Source: Torreya grandis
Lineage: Eukaryota > Streptophyta > Pinopsida > Cupressales > Taxaceae
NCBI GenBank assembly: GCA_037957365.1
Contig: JARHVA010000081.1
Location: 6,563,501-6,627,500 of the forward strand
Reading direction: 5' to 3'
Length of the DNA: 64,000 nt
Shown here: positions 1 through 12,796 of the stretch, one piece after another
How the letters are laid out: the number at the start of each line of letters is the position of its first letter
How positions within the stretch are numbered: the stretch's first letter is position 1
The notes under the pieces: model-generated
Databases searched by the model: none
What the model was told of the DNA's origin: nothing
The model's input: only the letters and a program-made list of their open reading frames with translations
Program-made: the position numbers and the translations under genes

Positions 1-234
1 TATATGCTATTTTGTTTGAGTGGAAACAAAAAAAATAGAGGCTGCATAAGATAAAAATGAGGATTTATTTCCTCTTGATATTTCCTTTTTAGAGTTATGT
101 GTATTTTCCCCTACTTGTTTAGACACCCTCTAATATTTTGAGAAAAGGGAGATTGTAGATATAATGGAATGTGGAAAATAGTTGTATAAGAGGGAAACTA
201 ACTATAGAAATCCTCTAACTATACAGATCCTTTG
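1..234. other. Unassigned AT-rich sequence, possible end of an LTR element
   Basis: No coding sequence is visible. Around 141-153 there is a purine-rich stretch (agaaaagggagat) followed at 154 by TGTAGATATAATGG. This resembles a polypurine tract followed by an LTR start on the plus strand. Only about 80 bp of the putative LTR precede sequence homologous to the E1 copia LTR, so if this reading is right the element is truncated. The window edge prevents confirmation. Confidence 0.25.
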
Positions 235-1121
235 ATTGCCTTAGAACTGCTTGAAATGCCAACTTTGTACATGCATATCTTTTGATGCGCTTCATCACAT
301 GACCTGAAACTTAGTGCATATAAAATAGGAAAAAAATTGAATAAAATAATATGATCAAATAATTCTAAAACTACCACATGTGTGAAATATGATTACATCA
401 AAATACCTACTGAACATTTCTTGCCACATGTAAATTTAGGTATGGGAAAACACTGTCAAACTATTTGGAAGCCTAATTTTGCACTTGCATATATTTTATT
501 TCACTTAATATAATGACCTAATATTTAATGCATAATATATTTTCTCATAGGTTAATTCATCTATATATCAATTTTCTCTTGAAACTTTCATACATGTGAG
601 ATATGGCATCACCAAATTGCTTACTTGGCTCTATTTGAACATAAAAAACACTATCAAAATGCTTGGGAGCCAAAATTTTCACACATATATTTTATTTCAC
701 TTCATCACATGACTTGAGACTTATACCATAGTAACATGGGATTAATTTGATCACAACCATATAACCAAATCCCTTTGACTCATCCACATAGTAATTATGA
801 TGTCATCAAACTGCCTACTTAGATTTTCTACCATTAGACCCAAAATGTCTAGATGGAAAATATGGATTACTAGATGAATTTAAATTATTTACATAAGAGC
901 TCAATGCATATTTGACCTTTGATAAGACTTAGTTCACAATATCAATACTTTAGACTCATCTGTAATCATCTCTAAATAGTCAAACTTTGAAGATCAACTA
1001 AGCCTACTTCAAGCATACTAGGATAAACAAATTCACACTTTGTCATTATTAATTTAGACTATCAAAGTACTTAATCCACTCACTTATACACTTCTATTAA
1101 ATCAATCAAAACTCTAAAACA
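235..1121 (-). repeat. E1 3' LTR, truncated
   Basis: This stretch is homologous to the part of the E1 5' LTR from about 7290 to 8193. Shared landmarks include the recurring phrases around acatgcatatctttt and the block near cctttgataag. On the minus strand the LTR starts with TGTTTTAGAGTT at 1121, directly after the polypurine tract. The outer two thirds of the LTR are absent, and homology starts near 235. Confidence 0.65.
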
Positions 1122-1136
1122 ATCTCCCCCTTTATC
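1122..1136 (-). other. E1 polypurine tract
   Basis: On the minus strand the sequence reads GATAAAGGGGGAGAT immediately before the LTR start TGTTTTAG. This AAGGGGGAGATTGT arrangement is typical of SIRE-like copia elements, where it primes plus-strand DNA synthesis. Confidence 0.75.
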
Positions 1137-3189
1137 ATTAATGTCAACAGACATCATACAACTTACCTTCCTTCTCTCTCTTCAAGCAATCTCAAATAAG
1201 AACTTTCTCTCCCTTTAACACAATGACAAAACAAGAACAAACTAATATTTAGGGCCTAAAAATAATACCATAAAGATAAGACCATCTTATAAATATGGTA
1301 CAAACTCACTCTTACCTTGAGCCTACCTCTTCTTGCCTTGATAACTTCCTCTTGTTACAAACCAACATTATTTAACTAAGCACTACAACCAATGAAGAAA
1401 AAACACAAAAAACACAAAAATATGATAGAAATTACCAAGAAACATTTTAGAGGTTCTTTTATGATTCTTGAGCCATTGTACCTCTTGATCATCTTCAGAT
1501 CTTCACACACTATGAAGAACCGCCACACTAACTTACTAGCCTTCTCTCTCAAGCCAGCTCAAGAACTACCAAAAAAACTTCATTCCACTCACTAAATATA
1601 AAACATTCTATAAACCAACCTAAAAAATCACCTTTAAAAACTCATGCCTTGCTATTTTGGAGAAATTGATCAAAAATCACTCTTCTTCACACTAGGCCTA
1701 TCTAGTCTCCTTGTAACCCTACCTAGAACTTGTAAAGCCCACAAATTTTAGTAGACATATATTCAAGACATGAAACTTCATATCTAGATCACTCTCATAT
1801 TTTCATTCAATCACACCAATTTACATCACTTAGCTCATCATCTATAACATACTTCCTTCACAAACCTATTAGTTAATTAAGCCTCCATCTTGACAAAAAC
1901 ATGAATAATTTGAAAACAATAAAGCTTCAGATCTCTATTAATATTTATTTGAAAACACATCTATCCCATTCAACATATTAATATTCCTTATACTTCAAAT
2001 TATAAGGCAAACCACTTTTCTAGCAGAGCCTAAAACCTTAGAATCTCAAAATAAACAAGGTGAGCACAACACCTTCCAGTCAACACACACTTATAAAAAT
2101 TCTTATACACCTAGAGACAATCATAAAATAAATTTAACCAAAAATTGAGCTTTCAAAAATTTGGTAACCCATACATCCTATAATCCATTTTAGGCATGTT
2201 TACCCTTAAGCCAAAAAAATAAGAAAACTAAAAGCACTAAAAAATATCCAATTTGAATTTAACATATCTTCAGACCATAAAACCACCTAGAGCATGCTAA
2301 AATAAGGTCAACATACCTTTTTATTAAAAAAATTATCATATTGACAAAACAAAAATCCTCCTTTTCCACCTAAAAATCTTTAATCTGACCCTATAGACTG
2401 ACCATATACAACTATCAACATCATGCCATCACTCTGACATCACCACAATATATCTTCCACCTAGACATACCTTATCCAATTTAAAACACTCATATCTATA
2501 ATTTTAAGACCATCTAAATAACACCATAATAATATTTTCTTCTCCACTAAAAGGAGTCTCTTAAGAAGCATAGATAAAGACATCCTACTTCACAATGTCC
2601 TAGAACAATGTGAAACTAAGGGTTACTCATAACTCCTCATGTTTCTGCTCCTTTTTGGTCATCTGATACTTGTAGTTATTCTTTTTCTTCTTAGGATTAA
2701 GAGAATCAAAATTATCAAACACTACAACATTCTCCTTATTTTCTCAGATTTAATTGAAAATACATGGAGACAATAAAGATTCATGACATACCTTTTCATC
2801 TAAATAATCTTCCTTGCAGTTTGGAACCTCATCACTAGGCATTGACAATTGATGTTCTTTGCATGAAACTTACTCAACAACTATAGGATGTTTATTTAGA
2901 TCCATACACACTTCATAACTAACTTCAACCATTACCTTGGTCTTTTTCTTAAGCTTAGTATCTTCATTCACAACATGAGTAGACAATGAGAGCCCTTGGT
3001 ACTCTTCAACTTATGTAGTATTCTCCACCATAAAAAATAAATTACTTGGCCCTATAGCCTCATCATGACTCATACTTACCACGTTTGGCTTCCATGAGTT
3101 TACTTGCCTTTTGATTAAACCTAGTCTCTTATTTCTTACACTTTAGTGTCCTAATTAAACCTATTCTAACTTATATAAAGTTACTTACA
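1137..3189 (-). other. E1 interior downstream of the zinc knuckles; no pol found
   Basis: AT-rich stretch without a substantial open frame. On the minus strand, about 3000 to 2770 encodes a decayed segment with the order SYEVCMD, then SDEVPNCK, then EKVCHES, which is also present in E2 (54700-54480). This suggests the Gag-like protein once extended beyond the knuckles. Further along (about 2700-2560), a segment containing YKYQMTKKE is also shared with E2. The remainder, to 1137, shows nothing recognisable. No DxG protease, YVDD or DDE motif was found. Confidence 0.45.
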
Positions 3190-5111
3190 AAATATAACAA
3201 TGTGACCTTTCTCTTCATATTTGTATCAAACCATTCTTAAAATGAACTCAACTTGCCTTACTTTAAATGGACAATGTTTTGCAAAGTGTCCCATAACATG
3301 AAAGTTGAAACACTCAACCTTTATCACACCTTTTAACTAATGATTCCCATCATAGTTCCATTTAAACTCATTTCTAATAGGTCTTCTACATTATTTAGCT
3401 ATATGCCCAAACTGATTACGAGTATAAAAATAACCATTGAAATTTACATACTTCATGGAATTTGGTTTTTTGATCTAATTTGTCTTTAGTCTATCATCAC
3501 CTTCATTCCTTATCTCATGATTTGTCTTCAAATTAATAGTCTTCATCTTGTGTATAGTTTCATTCTCTATTTCTACTTTGTATCTAAGACTAGTCTTATC
3601 ACTTGCATGCTTTTGAATAATAAAAATATTTTCTAGATCACTTGAGCTCTTTTATAATTTCATAAATGACTTCACCTTACTAGATATCTTTTCTAACTCA
3701 ACTTTTAATGACTCATTTTAAATTACATACCTTAAACACTCATCTTATTTAGATTTTAGGCTTATAGATAGGATTTCCAATTGACAAATGAGATGCTTGA
3801 CCATATCTTCATGCTCCTTGGCATCTTCATTCATTCTTGCCTCAAATATACTAATTTTTTCCTCATAGTTTTTGAGTTTAGATTTCATCGTCTTATTGAT
3901 CTTCTTCTCAATCTTCAGTCCTTCAAGATCATTTATCAATTCAGTCTCACAGTCCACCTCATCTTTATCATCATCTGAATCACTCCAATTAGACTCCATT
4001 TGATGTGATCAACTACCTTCCTCAGCCATGAATAGGGATTCATCATCAATAGGACCATCATATTCATGATCATACTCTAGGTCACTGACTTCACTCTCAT
4101 CTGATGAGCTAAAATCTTCTTTGGTGTAGAGACTCTTCTTGTCCTTAAAGTACTTCTTATTGTTGTTAAACCTTTTGAATCCATTTTTGCTTTTATCAAA
4201 CTTGAATGATCTTTTTCCATCATCATGACCTTGATCATGCTCTTCATCATCATCATTCTTATTTTACTTATGAGGGAACTTATTAGCAAAATGTCCTACC
4301 TCTCCATAATTGAAGCATTTGATAGGTAGTTCACCCTTATATTTACCTAAACCTATTTTCAATTTCCTTGAAATCAAATCAATTATTTCATCCTCATTTA
4401 TATCATAAATTCCATCCTCTTTGGATTTCTTAACTTGAAACTTCTTCTTTGGTTTCATTTTAGTCTTGAAAGTTACTTCCTTATTTGGTGGTATATCATC
4501 CTTTACAATCATCTTATAGGCAATAAGGGTACCATGCAATTGACCCATATTCAACTGAGTAAGATCATGACTTTATTTTATAGCAAATACTTTTGGATTA
4601 GACTTTAAGGATAGATACCTTAATATGTTTTGAAATATAGTAGCCTCTTCAAGATTCTTTCCAAGACCTTTGATGATATTCACAATCTCATCAACTCTCT
4701 ACAGAAAGGATGCCTTAAAATATTTTCCCTTCATCTTGATACTTTCAAATTTCCTTCTATGAGTCTACAACTTAGCAAGCTTGACCTTTGAATCTCCTTC
4801 ATAAATTATTTGCATTTTGTCCCATATCTCTTAAGCATATTTACAATGGATTACCTTGGCAAACTCAGTCTCTATAAGACCATAAGTGATGACATTCATT
4901 GCTTTAGAATTATTTTAAACAACTTCTTATCTACAACACTAGATGGAGGAGTAGTAGTAGGAATATAACCATCCATAATAGATTGTCATACATCAAACCC
5001 TAGTGACATAATGTATGTCCTCATCCTTGTATACTAAAAATCATAATTAGATCTATTGAACATCTATGTTTTCTTAGTAGAGAAACATCCTTTCATTTGA
5101 TGACTACCCAT
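3190..5111 (-). pseudogene. E1 copia Gag with four CCHC-like knuckles (decayed)
   Basis: The start is taken at the minus-strand ATG at 5111-5109 (MGSHQMKG), 46 bp after the primer-binding site. It is followed by a copia Gag N-terminus including FNRSNYDF and TRMRTYIMSLGFDV, the UBN2/DUF4219-type region that builds the particle. Stops and frame changes follow. The longest open pieces are 4554-4264, 4289-4077 and 3999-3745; the last is acidic and probably coiled. Knuckle-like motifs lie at about 4331-4265 (CFNYGEVGHFANK, second Cys lost), 3450-3385 (YxxNQFGH), 3320-3268 (CFNFHVMGHFAKHC) and 3240-3196 (EEKGHIVIFC, first Cys now a stop). One knuckle near mid-protein plus three clustered is unusual for copia Gag. 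E2 has the same set. Confidence 0.6.
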
Positions 5112-5156
5112 ATTTTACCTTGGATCACCTTCAATATGTCAAGACTTTACCAAAGG

Positions 5157-5172
5157 ACCTACTCTTATACCA
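5157..5172 (-). other. E1 primer-binding site (initiator tRNA-Met type)
   Basis: The minus strand reads TGGTATAAGAGTAGG next to the LTR. It is a mutated version of TGGTATCAGAG, the complement of plant initiator tRNA-Met. E2 carries the less mutated form at the same place. Confidence 0.7.
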
Positions 5173-8100
5173 ATTTTTATATATACAAGCCATTGAGAGA
5201 GGGGTGAATTAGTGGTGGTAAAAAATACAATTAAATTTCCAAACCCTTCAAACACTTAAGCTTTTAATACAATAACTTATGAAGCATACAAGATGTTTAT
5301 ATAAATGAATAATGAAGATAATGCAATATCACACACACAACATAAGATCTACATGGGAAACCCTCTTAGGGAATATAATCCACTCTCAGGATTATAAACA
5401 CTTGGACTACTTATCCTATAAGGTATTACAAACCAGAGACTGATCAAGTCCTTTTGACCAAGATTTAGTGAAACACGTGTTCCACAAGGAGCCCCTACCC
5501 ATAAGATAATCAAGCACTCCTGAACACCTACTAGTTAAGTCATTTTGACCCAAGACCTTGGTTAGTTATTTTTGACCAAAGGCCTTTAGTGAAATACCTA
5601 TTTCATAAGGAGCAACCACCCCTAAAGAAGATCAATTCCTTTAGACCCTCCTATGAAGTGAACACCTACACCTTAGAAATGATGTCTTCAACACCTAATG
5701 CTGTATTTATAATTATCTAACACTTGCATAAACTCCCTTTCTATCTCATACATGCCTCTCACATAGGCATGCCATAATCTCTCTCCTTCTTCACTCAAAC
5801 TTCCCTCATATACACACTCAAACCTCTTCACACATATTCAACCTGCAAACCTAAAAAATCATTATTATGACATCAAAAAAAAAAACTAAAATTCATACAC
5901 AAATTCAATAAACTTCTCTTCTCATCAACTCATCCAAAAACACACTACCTATCCTCTTTTCTTTCCTTCAATGCATACTGCTCTCACACAAGCCTTACAC
6001 AAGTCTAAAAACTATCTCATTTATTTTCACTATTTATAGAGCCTTCATGATTATTAACATCTTAGTTATATATTAGGCATGCCTTAACCCTTAAGTCATC
6101 TATCATACAAAGACACATCTCAATACAATCTTCATAGGTTGGTCATAGCATCTATGGATCATGCTCAAGCAGCTTCACCTTTAAATTAGGCCCTTATAGC
6201 TCTTATAGGTCTCATAGACCCATTTATCACTTCATCAAGAAAAAAAATAACATAGGACAACTTACAAATGCATAGGTCCACCCCACATGACCCATTCAAA
6301 TTTCTATAATGATCACAATCAACTCTGCTTACCTCTACATGTGATCAATTTGCTCAAACACTAACATGGTGTACAGGAACATCAAGAAAAAAAACATAGT
6401 CAAATTATAATCCTTTATTAATAAATAATATAAATTTTTAAAACCTCTAAATTCCATAAAAATCATCCACAAGGAGTCTAAAATACTTTCCAATAGCTAG
6501 GACATCATATACCATCTAAACATCATAAAAAAGGCACAAATATCCTTCTCGAGTTACTTGCAAAATAAAAATGAAAACATAATCAACTTTGAACCTTCAT
6601 AACTTTGAATGTACACACTTTTAGACATTAAAATATATATTTATATATTCACCTTATATTCCTCTAAAAAAATTATTTTTAGACCATGGGCAAATTCTAC
6701 TTGTATAAAAGGATATGGCCCATAAATCCGTGCTGGTCTTTCCTTTATTAAATTCAAATATTTGAATTCAAACCATCACAGTTAAACCTCAAACACTATA
6801 ATATCATCTTGTGTCCTTGATTCTTATATTACGCACATACCATTTATCTTATTATAAGGAGCTTAGTCTTTAACATTGTTAAATCTTGAATAGGGTGACC
6901 ACTTTGACTCCACTCACATCATTGATCTCAATTGCATGATTAAATATGAACAGTTAGATCCTTATCCTTTACCTTTGCTTAGCATTAAAATTTGAAACAT
7001 TATCCTCATCTCACTATTTATTAATATATTAGAGTAAACCTACTCTGTTAATATCTTTGAGAGTTGCACAAACTTTACCTTGTGCAAATTTGACTATGGT
7101 AACCTTTGCAATCTGTCTATAAGGTCAAATTTACACCTTCATATCTTTTGCTTCACTCAAATGCATGTTCTAAAATTTGGACTATATGTTATCCTTTAAA
7201 ATATTAATACAACTATGTATTAATATTATCTTATAACTTTTATGTGTGAAATATATAACACCATTAATCTGCTCACTTAGTTTTTTTGCCACAGAGCTAA
7301 CTATGCCTAGAACTACTTAGAAGGCCAATTTTGTACATGCATATCTTTCGATGTGTTTCATCACATGACCTAAAACTTAGCACATAGAAAATAAAAACAA
7401 AATTGAACAAACCTATATTATTAACTAATTCTCAAACTACCATATATGTGAAATATGACTACATCAAAATGCGTACTCAGCTTTTATTGCCACATGCAAA
7501 TTTGGCTATGCGAAAACACTGTCAAACTATCTGGGAGCCCCAATTTACACTTTCATATCTTTTGTTTTTCTTAGTCACATGACCTATAATTTATCACATA
7601 ATATATTATCTCATAGGGTAATTCATCCATATATCAATCTACTCTTAAAACTTTCATATGTGCAAGATATATCATCACCAAACTGCTTATTTGGCTGTGT
7701 TTGAACATAGAAAACACTTTCAAAATGCCTGGGAGCCCAAATTTGCACACACATATCTTTGGCTCAAGTACATTTCATGAATTTATACTTGGATTATAAT
7801 AACTTGGGATTAATGTGATCATAAACATATGACCAAATCCCCCTAAATCATCCACATGTGGCAATTATGATGTCATCAAACTACCTTCTCAGATTTTCTA
7901 TCATTGGACCCAAAAAGTTTAGATGAAAACTATGGACTACCAGATGAATTCTACTTATGTAAAAAATCACTCAATACATCCTTGACCTTTGATAGGACCT
8001 ATTTCACAACCTAAATACTTTAGACTCATCCCTAGTCATCTCTAAATAGTCAAACTCTAAAGATCAACCAAGCCTAATTCAAATATACTAGGATAAGCAC

Positions 8101-8193
8101 ATTGCACACTTTATCATTGTCAATTTAGACAATCAAGGCACTTCATCCACTCACATGGACACTTCTATGACCATTAATGATAACTCTCCAATA
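5173..8193 (-). repeat. E1 5' LTR (about 3.0 kb)
   Basis: This stretch is homologous over its length to the E2 5' LTR (56963-59876) and, at its right part, to the E1 3' LTR. On the minus strand it begins near 8193 with TATTGGAGAGTT (expected TG changed to TA) and ends at the primer-binding site. It holds no coding sequence. Short phrases recur inside it (for example variants of 'gcccaaatttgcacac', 'catatctttt' and 'ttcaaatatttgaattcaaa'), giving a loosely repetitive texture. A 3 kb LTR is long for copia but usual in the SIRE/Maximus group. Confidence 0.65.
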
Positions 8194-9250
8194 GTTTGAT
8201 CATCCATTTATGGGTGATAACATGAACTAAAATTCAACCTTGTACCAAAAGTGGTAGTTAAAGTTTTCCAAAACATCAAAGTAAAAAGTTTATATCTATT
8301 TAAAATAATAACTTTAGGCATGACATGAAATTATACTATTTATTTCATAAACCTTGGATTGAATATAGATGCATCATTAGTTAATTTTATCGTAATGAAA
8401 TGATGAACTTTGGTAAATTTATCTATCACAACCATAATAGTATCATCTTTACTCTTAGATTTTGGCAAACTAGCTATGAAATCTAGAGAAATCATAGCCC
8501 ATTTACCTCATGGTACATCATGAGGGTACAATATTCATCCTAGATGAAAATTTTTAGCTCTCACATGTTGAAATTTTAAACATCTTGATATAAAATTAGT
8601 AACTTCATGTTTCATTCCAGGCTAATAGGATAGCTTTTTCAGCTCATGGGTCGTCTTTGTGACACTTGGATGAGAAAAATGAGGTGTTACATGAACTTAT
8701 TTCAGAAAAATATTCCTTAAGTCATAAGACTCAAGTACATACATTATGTTTTTATATTTTATTAAACCATCATAATCAACAACAAAGTCAAAAAATTCTT
8801 TTCAACAGGCTCATCAACCAAACTTGCACTTACATCTTGACAAACTTATTATAATGTTGATGTTTTAATAGTTTAGTTGTGAAATTATTATCCAAAATAG
8901 ATAAGGTGATGAGATACATGTATCAACTAATTACATCAATAACATGATTATCCTTACCATTTACATATAAAATATTGATATCAAAATTACATTAAAATTT
9001 TCTTCCATTTATGATGGCACATCTTCAAATCATCTTGGGAAAACAAATATTTGAGGTTGAGATGGTTAGATTTTACGTCAAAATGCTTACCTATAAAAAA
9101 GTGTTTCCAATGCTTCAAAACATGAATAATTGAATCAATATCAAGGTCATGAGTGGTGTAATTATTGTCATGGTCATTTAGTTTATGTGACTCATAATCC
9201 ATAACCAAAGCATCTTAAGTTAACACGCCACCCAATTCTTCTTTGGATAT
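8194..9250 (-). pseudogene. F: relic of Ty3 pol (RNase H and integrase)
   Basis: Minus-strand reading only. About 9250-8990 encodes the RNase H of a Ty3-type polymerase: EELGGVL, YESHKLNDHDNNYTTHDL, then a stretch ending LNLKYLFSQDDL. The open piece 9208-8987 covers most of it. About 8640-8380 encodes an integrase zinc-finger end (ISRCLKFQH) and core start (ISLDFIASLPKSK, then VVIDKFTKVHHFI). About 8280-8194 may be the later integrase region. Stops are frequent. D starts at 9251 and E1 ends at 8193, so this is the remaining old sequence into which D inserted and next to which E1 lies. No LTR of this element is in the window. Confidence 0.65.
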
Positions 9251-10720
9251 TGTAGACACTATAATTTTGTACCCCTATGGATTATTAATTAGGTGTCATA
9301 GGTCCTATTTATTAAAACCCCATAAACAACCCCTATCTTAAGGTTTAGATTATTTCTTATTCACTAACTTGGTAAATAGCCTTTACTTTTACCTTTTTAT
9401 CCCTTCCAACCTCCTAATCTATTTATAACCTAAGAATCTATGACTATAACCATTTTATCTCCATGTGGAGTCATTATCAACAACTCCACCCATTTTTGAG
9501 CTATTATCATCCATGGTTGATACAAAGGCCCTATTTTGGGTGAATCAATGATGATTCTCCAATAATTGACATTGATTCTCTAGATTGGCATTGATCCATA
9601 AATATACAGCCTACCTTTGAATTTTAGACTAGAAAACTTAGAGCCTCAAATTGCTGTTAGGATTCTTAAATATTTCTTGATGTTCCTAATGACACTCTAC
9701 TATATTTTCATTGCATTTAACCACATCCTTTGTGAAACTTGAGCAACTACTTCTGCCTATGGAAGAATTTCATTCTACTCACAAATCGATGAAAGTTAAG
9801 TATTGTATTACATTTTATTATTATATGTCCATTACTATTATGTTTATATATCTATTTAATCATTAAAATACTATTATCACCCCTCTATATCCATTTATCA
9901 ACTTGTGTTAGAAAATCTATCTCATTATGCTCTCTATGTTATTAAACTCAACCAAAAGAGAGAATCAATACCTGTTCATTCTGAATCAACACCAATTAGG
10001 CCAATTGGTTCCACTCTTGTCATGATCAGCATTGATCTATTGTGTTTAATACACAATATCTAATACCTTATCATACACCTCTATTTACAATCCTTTTTTC
10101 TATTATTGTTGTTTGAATATGTCCTTTTTCTTGTAGATGATTCTACCTAATTTAGTTCATGATGTAACTAGTATCATTAATCTCCCCATAATTTTCCAAC
10201 CTTTGTTTGTGGATCAGGGTGATATAGCCTTTGAGTTAACCCTCTGTGCAATATTTTATTCACCTTCTCATGAATCCACTATAGAATCATTCATTGAGAT
10301 CCAAGATGATGTATATTGTACTTCTACTTATTGGGAGGAATATTTCATTTACATTGATAGCTTATTTGAGGACTAAATCTTAATCAACATTATAACTGTA
10401 TCATTTATATATTTGTAATTTATTATGTTTTTATTTCTCATATTTTCATAAATAATGGACAGACATCCTCTTAAGGAAGTGTACCACTTATTGAAACTGA
10501 TATTTGATCATGCAGTCTATCAATCTCTTTTATTAATCTATTTAGTCAAGTATTGACATGTGTGTAGGTTAGCTTTCCCATCCAAAAAGGATATCTCACT
10601 ATTGTTTGATTTAAGTGGTGCACAATATCTTTTGATCTATAGGTATTCCCCATAAACCCTATTTTATTTTAAGTTTTTAGTAACATTTAATGTAAAATAA
10701 AATGAAAAACTACTCAAACA
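9251..10720 (+). repeat. D 5' LTR
   Basis: It begins with TGTAGACACT, like B's LTR, ends in CAAACA, and is followed by the TTCTGGCATGCC primer-binding region. The length is 1470 bp. A TATA-like stretch (ctatttataacc) lies near 9420. Around 9540-9600 it has repeated ATTGATTC/ATTGACATTGA motifs where B carries clustered CCGACGTCGG palindromes. This is what C-to-T decay of methylated CpG would produce (inference). An open stretch at 10137-10376 is not convincing as a gene. Confidence 0.7.
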
Positions 10721-10723
10721 TTC

Positions 10724-10742
10724 TGGCATGCCTGATGGGACC
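10724..10742 (+). other. D primer-binding site
   Basis: The sequence is TGGCATGCCTGATGGGACC, three bases after the LTR. It differs from B's site (24117-24135) by two transitions. The tRNA it pairs with was not identified. Confidence 0.65.
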
Positions 10743-11540
10743 ACAAAGGTCTCACTTTATTTGTTAAAATTCATTTATAAATTTATTTATCTTTCTCCCT
10801 TTTCTTTTATTTGTTGAATTCATTCAAAGAAAATCAAAATTGAATTTTTCCTCTTTAAAGGTAAAAAAATCTGTATCCATTTTGCCTGCTTAGTTTGCTC
10901 ATATAGAATAATTTAGGTAGTGAAATTTATCATATTTGTCACTTTTTATCACACCAATTCACATTCAAAACAAACTCATCAAAACATATGATATAAGGAA
11001 ACATATGAAGATTTTATCACCTCGTGGTAACCCTCTTCTTGGTGATCCCACATGGATTTCACCACTAAGGGGAGGACCAACGTAGTACTCTAGCTAAGTA
11101 TAAACTAGTCTGTCAGTATATTATAACTAATCACTTGACATTATTACACCATTGTGTGTCAAGTGAGGGGGTAGGCCCCAACACCAAGCCAAGTATCAAT
11201 ACTAATATAGAAATCCTTTAGTGCCTAAATAAAACTTGAGACCATCCTTAGATTGCCACTTCTTAGGATCCTTGTTATCCTTCTCTTTTTTATTTTATCA
11301 CACCTTGAAGTTAAAAAATTAAAATATTTTTAAGAACATATTTAGCATGTACATATTTTCATCCTCACTTATAATGAGATAATTAAAAAGAATCTTTTTT
11401 GTGCCTTTTTATTATTTCTTGATTCTAATCGCTATATGGTTTTGACATGATAATAATCATAGAAGAAAATTGAACCCTCATATTTATCTTCATCTATGGA
11501 GAATTCTTCTAGCCCCCTACTTCTCCTGAGTCCATAGGGG
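10743..11540 (+). other. D untranslated leader
   Basis: Non-coding. About 11025-11280 aligns with B's leader (about 24525-24765): both contain a 'ggatttca...aagggg' segment, a 'gtgagggg' phrase, a 'caccaagccaagtatc'-like segment and 'gagaccatcc' followed by a Gly/Leu-type gccacttcttagga stretch. The gag start expected downstream has been displaced to 45451 and beyond by insertion of C. Confidence 0.6.
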
Positions 11541-11545
11541 AAGGC

Positions 11546-12781
11546 TGTGAATCTAGGAATTTTACTCAAGAGAGGATGGTTAGTATCGTGTTAGTTTCAA
11601 AATGAAAACAAAATGAAAGAAACACACTAACTAGAATAACATCTTTAGGCTTAGACACTAGGGAGATCTTAGTTAACAAACATGAATAAAACACACAACT
11701 AAAATGCAAAATAAAACCTCTTTTACCTTCCTTGGATACTCCAAAATGCTTGTTTGTAGTGGCTTGCTCGGCTTGTGCTCATGAAGTCCTTGGCAATGGA
11801 AGCTTGGCTACCTCCATCTCTTCTTGGCACCTTTGGCTTATGGCTTGGCTTGGCTTGGAATCAATTTGGCATGGTAACATTAGTTTCTTAAAGCTTTTGG
11901 ATCCATTTATGCATTATAACTTTGCTTAATCATGTCTTTTTGAATATATTTGTGCATTATAACTTTGCACCAAAATATCTTAGAAATGATGTTCATGGCC
12001 TCTCTAATTATAGATTTTGGAGAATGTCTAGAACCAACCTAAACCATCCATCTTAGGATTGAGATGTGTGGTTGAGATTAATTCAATTTTTGGAATTAAG
12101 TTTATAAGTATCCTTATCATGACATTGGAAGAAGGGGAAATTAAGAGGCATAGAGGGCATTATGAAAGGCATTGATGAGGCATGGAGAGCATGAATCTTG
12201 ATATTTGTGGCATTTATGGCCTAGGGATGTCTTCTCAAGAAATGAGGTCACTTGATGATGTAGATATTAAATATTCATTTCCAAAATAAATTATTCAACA
12301 AGTTTCCATGGATTTATTGATTAGGCTCTAATTTGGTTTAATTAGCTCTTAATCATGATTAAGCACTTTGTGCATAAATTACTCAACTTGATCATAATGC
12401 CTTGTTATTGGTCTAAAATTTGAATATATTTAAATTAGAAGTCAATTTTAGATGCATTGAAATTGTATTCCCATTTAGGATGTTACTAATAGAAAATAAC
12501 AAAGGGACATGTCTTGTGAAAGAGATTTGATAGGAAAGAGCAATCTAGATCACCTAGGTACAAAATTGGCATTTTGACTTGAAATGATCTAAACAAAGTT
12601 AGTTGGCCCATAAATTACATTGCCCTATTTAGGGACACCCTAGCCAAAATCGGCACTTGAATATGTCAATTTCAACTCATTTAATGTGCTTTAGTGTTTT
12701 TAGGCCAAATTGTGTATTTTAAGTAGAAATTGGCCAAAAGATCGATTGGAGGTCATTGGTGGCTAGATTTAGGTGTCTACA
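11546..12781 (-). repeat. C 3' LTR
   Basis: 1236 bp, homologous to 44211-45445. On the minus strand it starts TGTAGACACCTAAATC at 12781 and ends ...GATTCACA at 11546. A rough hand comparison of about 700 aligned bases with the other LTR gave about 10% differences. The short open frame 11732-11929 inside it is not considered a gene. Confidence 0.88.
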
Positions 12782-12796
12782 ATTTGCCCCTATTTG
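12782..12796 (-). other. C polypurine tract
   Basis: The minus strand reads CAAATAGGGGCAAAT immediately before the LTR start TGTAGACACC. It matches B's tract (GGGGCAAA before TGTAGACACC). Confidence 0.8.

Larger units (their letters stand above)
235..8193 (-). mobile_element. E1: gag-only SIRE-like Ty1/copia LTR retrotransposon (minus strand)
   Basis: Reading on the minus strand, the element has a roughly 3 kb 5' LTR (5173-8193), a primer-binding site resembling the initiator tRNA-Met complement, a decayed Gag region (about 5111 to 3190), about 2 kb with little coding signal, a polypurine tract, and a 3' LTR cut off at its far end (235-1121). The interior is only about 4 kb. No protease, RT, RNase H or integrase motif was seen in any frame, so it looks like a non-autonomous derivative that would need enzymes from a relative. 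The homologous element E2 at 51325-59876 has the same organisation. The left end is truncated, so no target duplication can be shown. Confidence 0.7.
9251..11545 (+). mobile_element. D, piece 1 of 3: 5' LTR, primer-binding site and leader
   Basis: D is an old plus-strand Tat-type Ty3 element split by later insertions. Piece 1 runs from the LTR start TGTAGACACT at 9251 to the C insertion at 11545/11546. Piece 2 is 45451-51324 and piece 3 starts at 59882. Joining piece 1 to piece 2 restores the same order as in the young element B: leader, then gag. Bases 9246-9250 (gatat) would be the left target duplication, and its partner lies beyond the window. Confidence 0.75.

Noticed and set aside
1392..1595. 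67-codon Lys/His-rich frame in E1
   Set aside because: AT-rich low-information frame on the strand opposite to E1's genes, with no counterpart kept open in E2.
3745..3999. Acidic, coiled 84-codon frame as a possible host gene exon
   Set aside because: It is collinear with the same segment in E2 (about 55740-55580) between knuckle motifs, so it belongs to the copia Gag.
10137..10376. 79-codon frame in D's LTR preceded by a splice-acceptor-like cttgtag
   Set aside because: Located inside an old LTR, with no similarity to B's LTR reading frames or to any domain; most likely chance.
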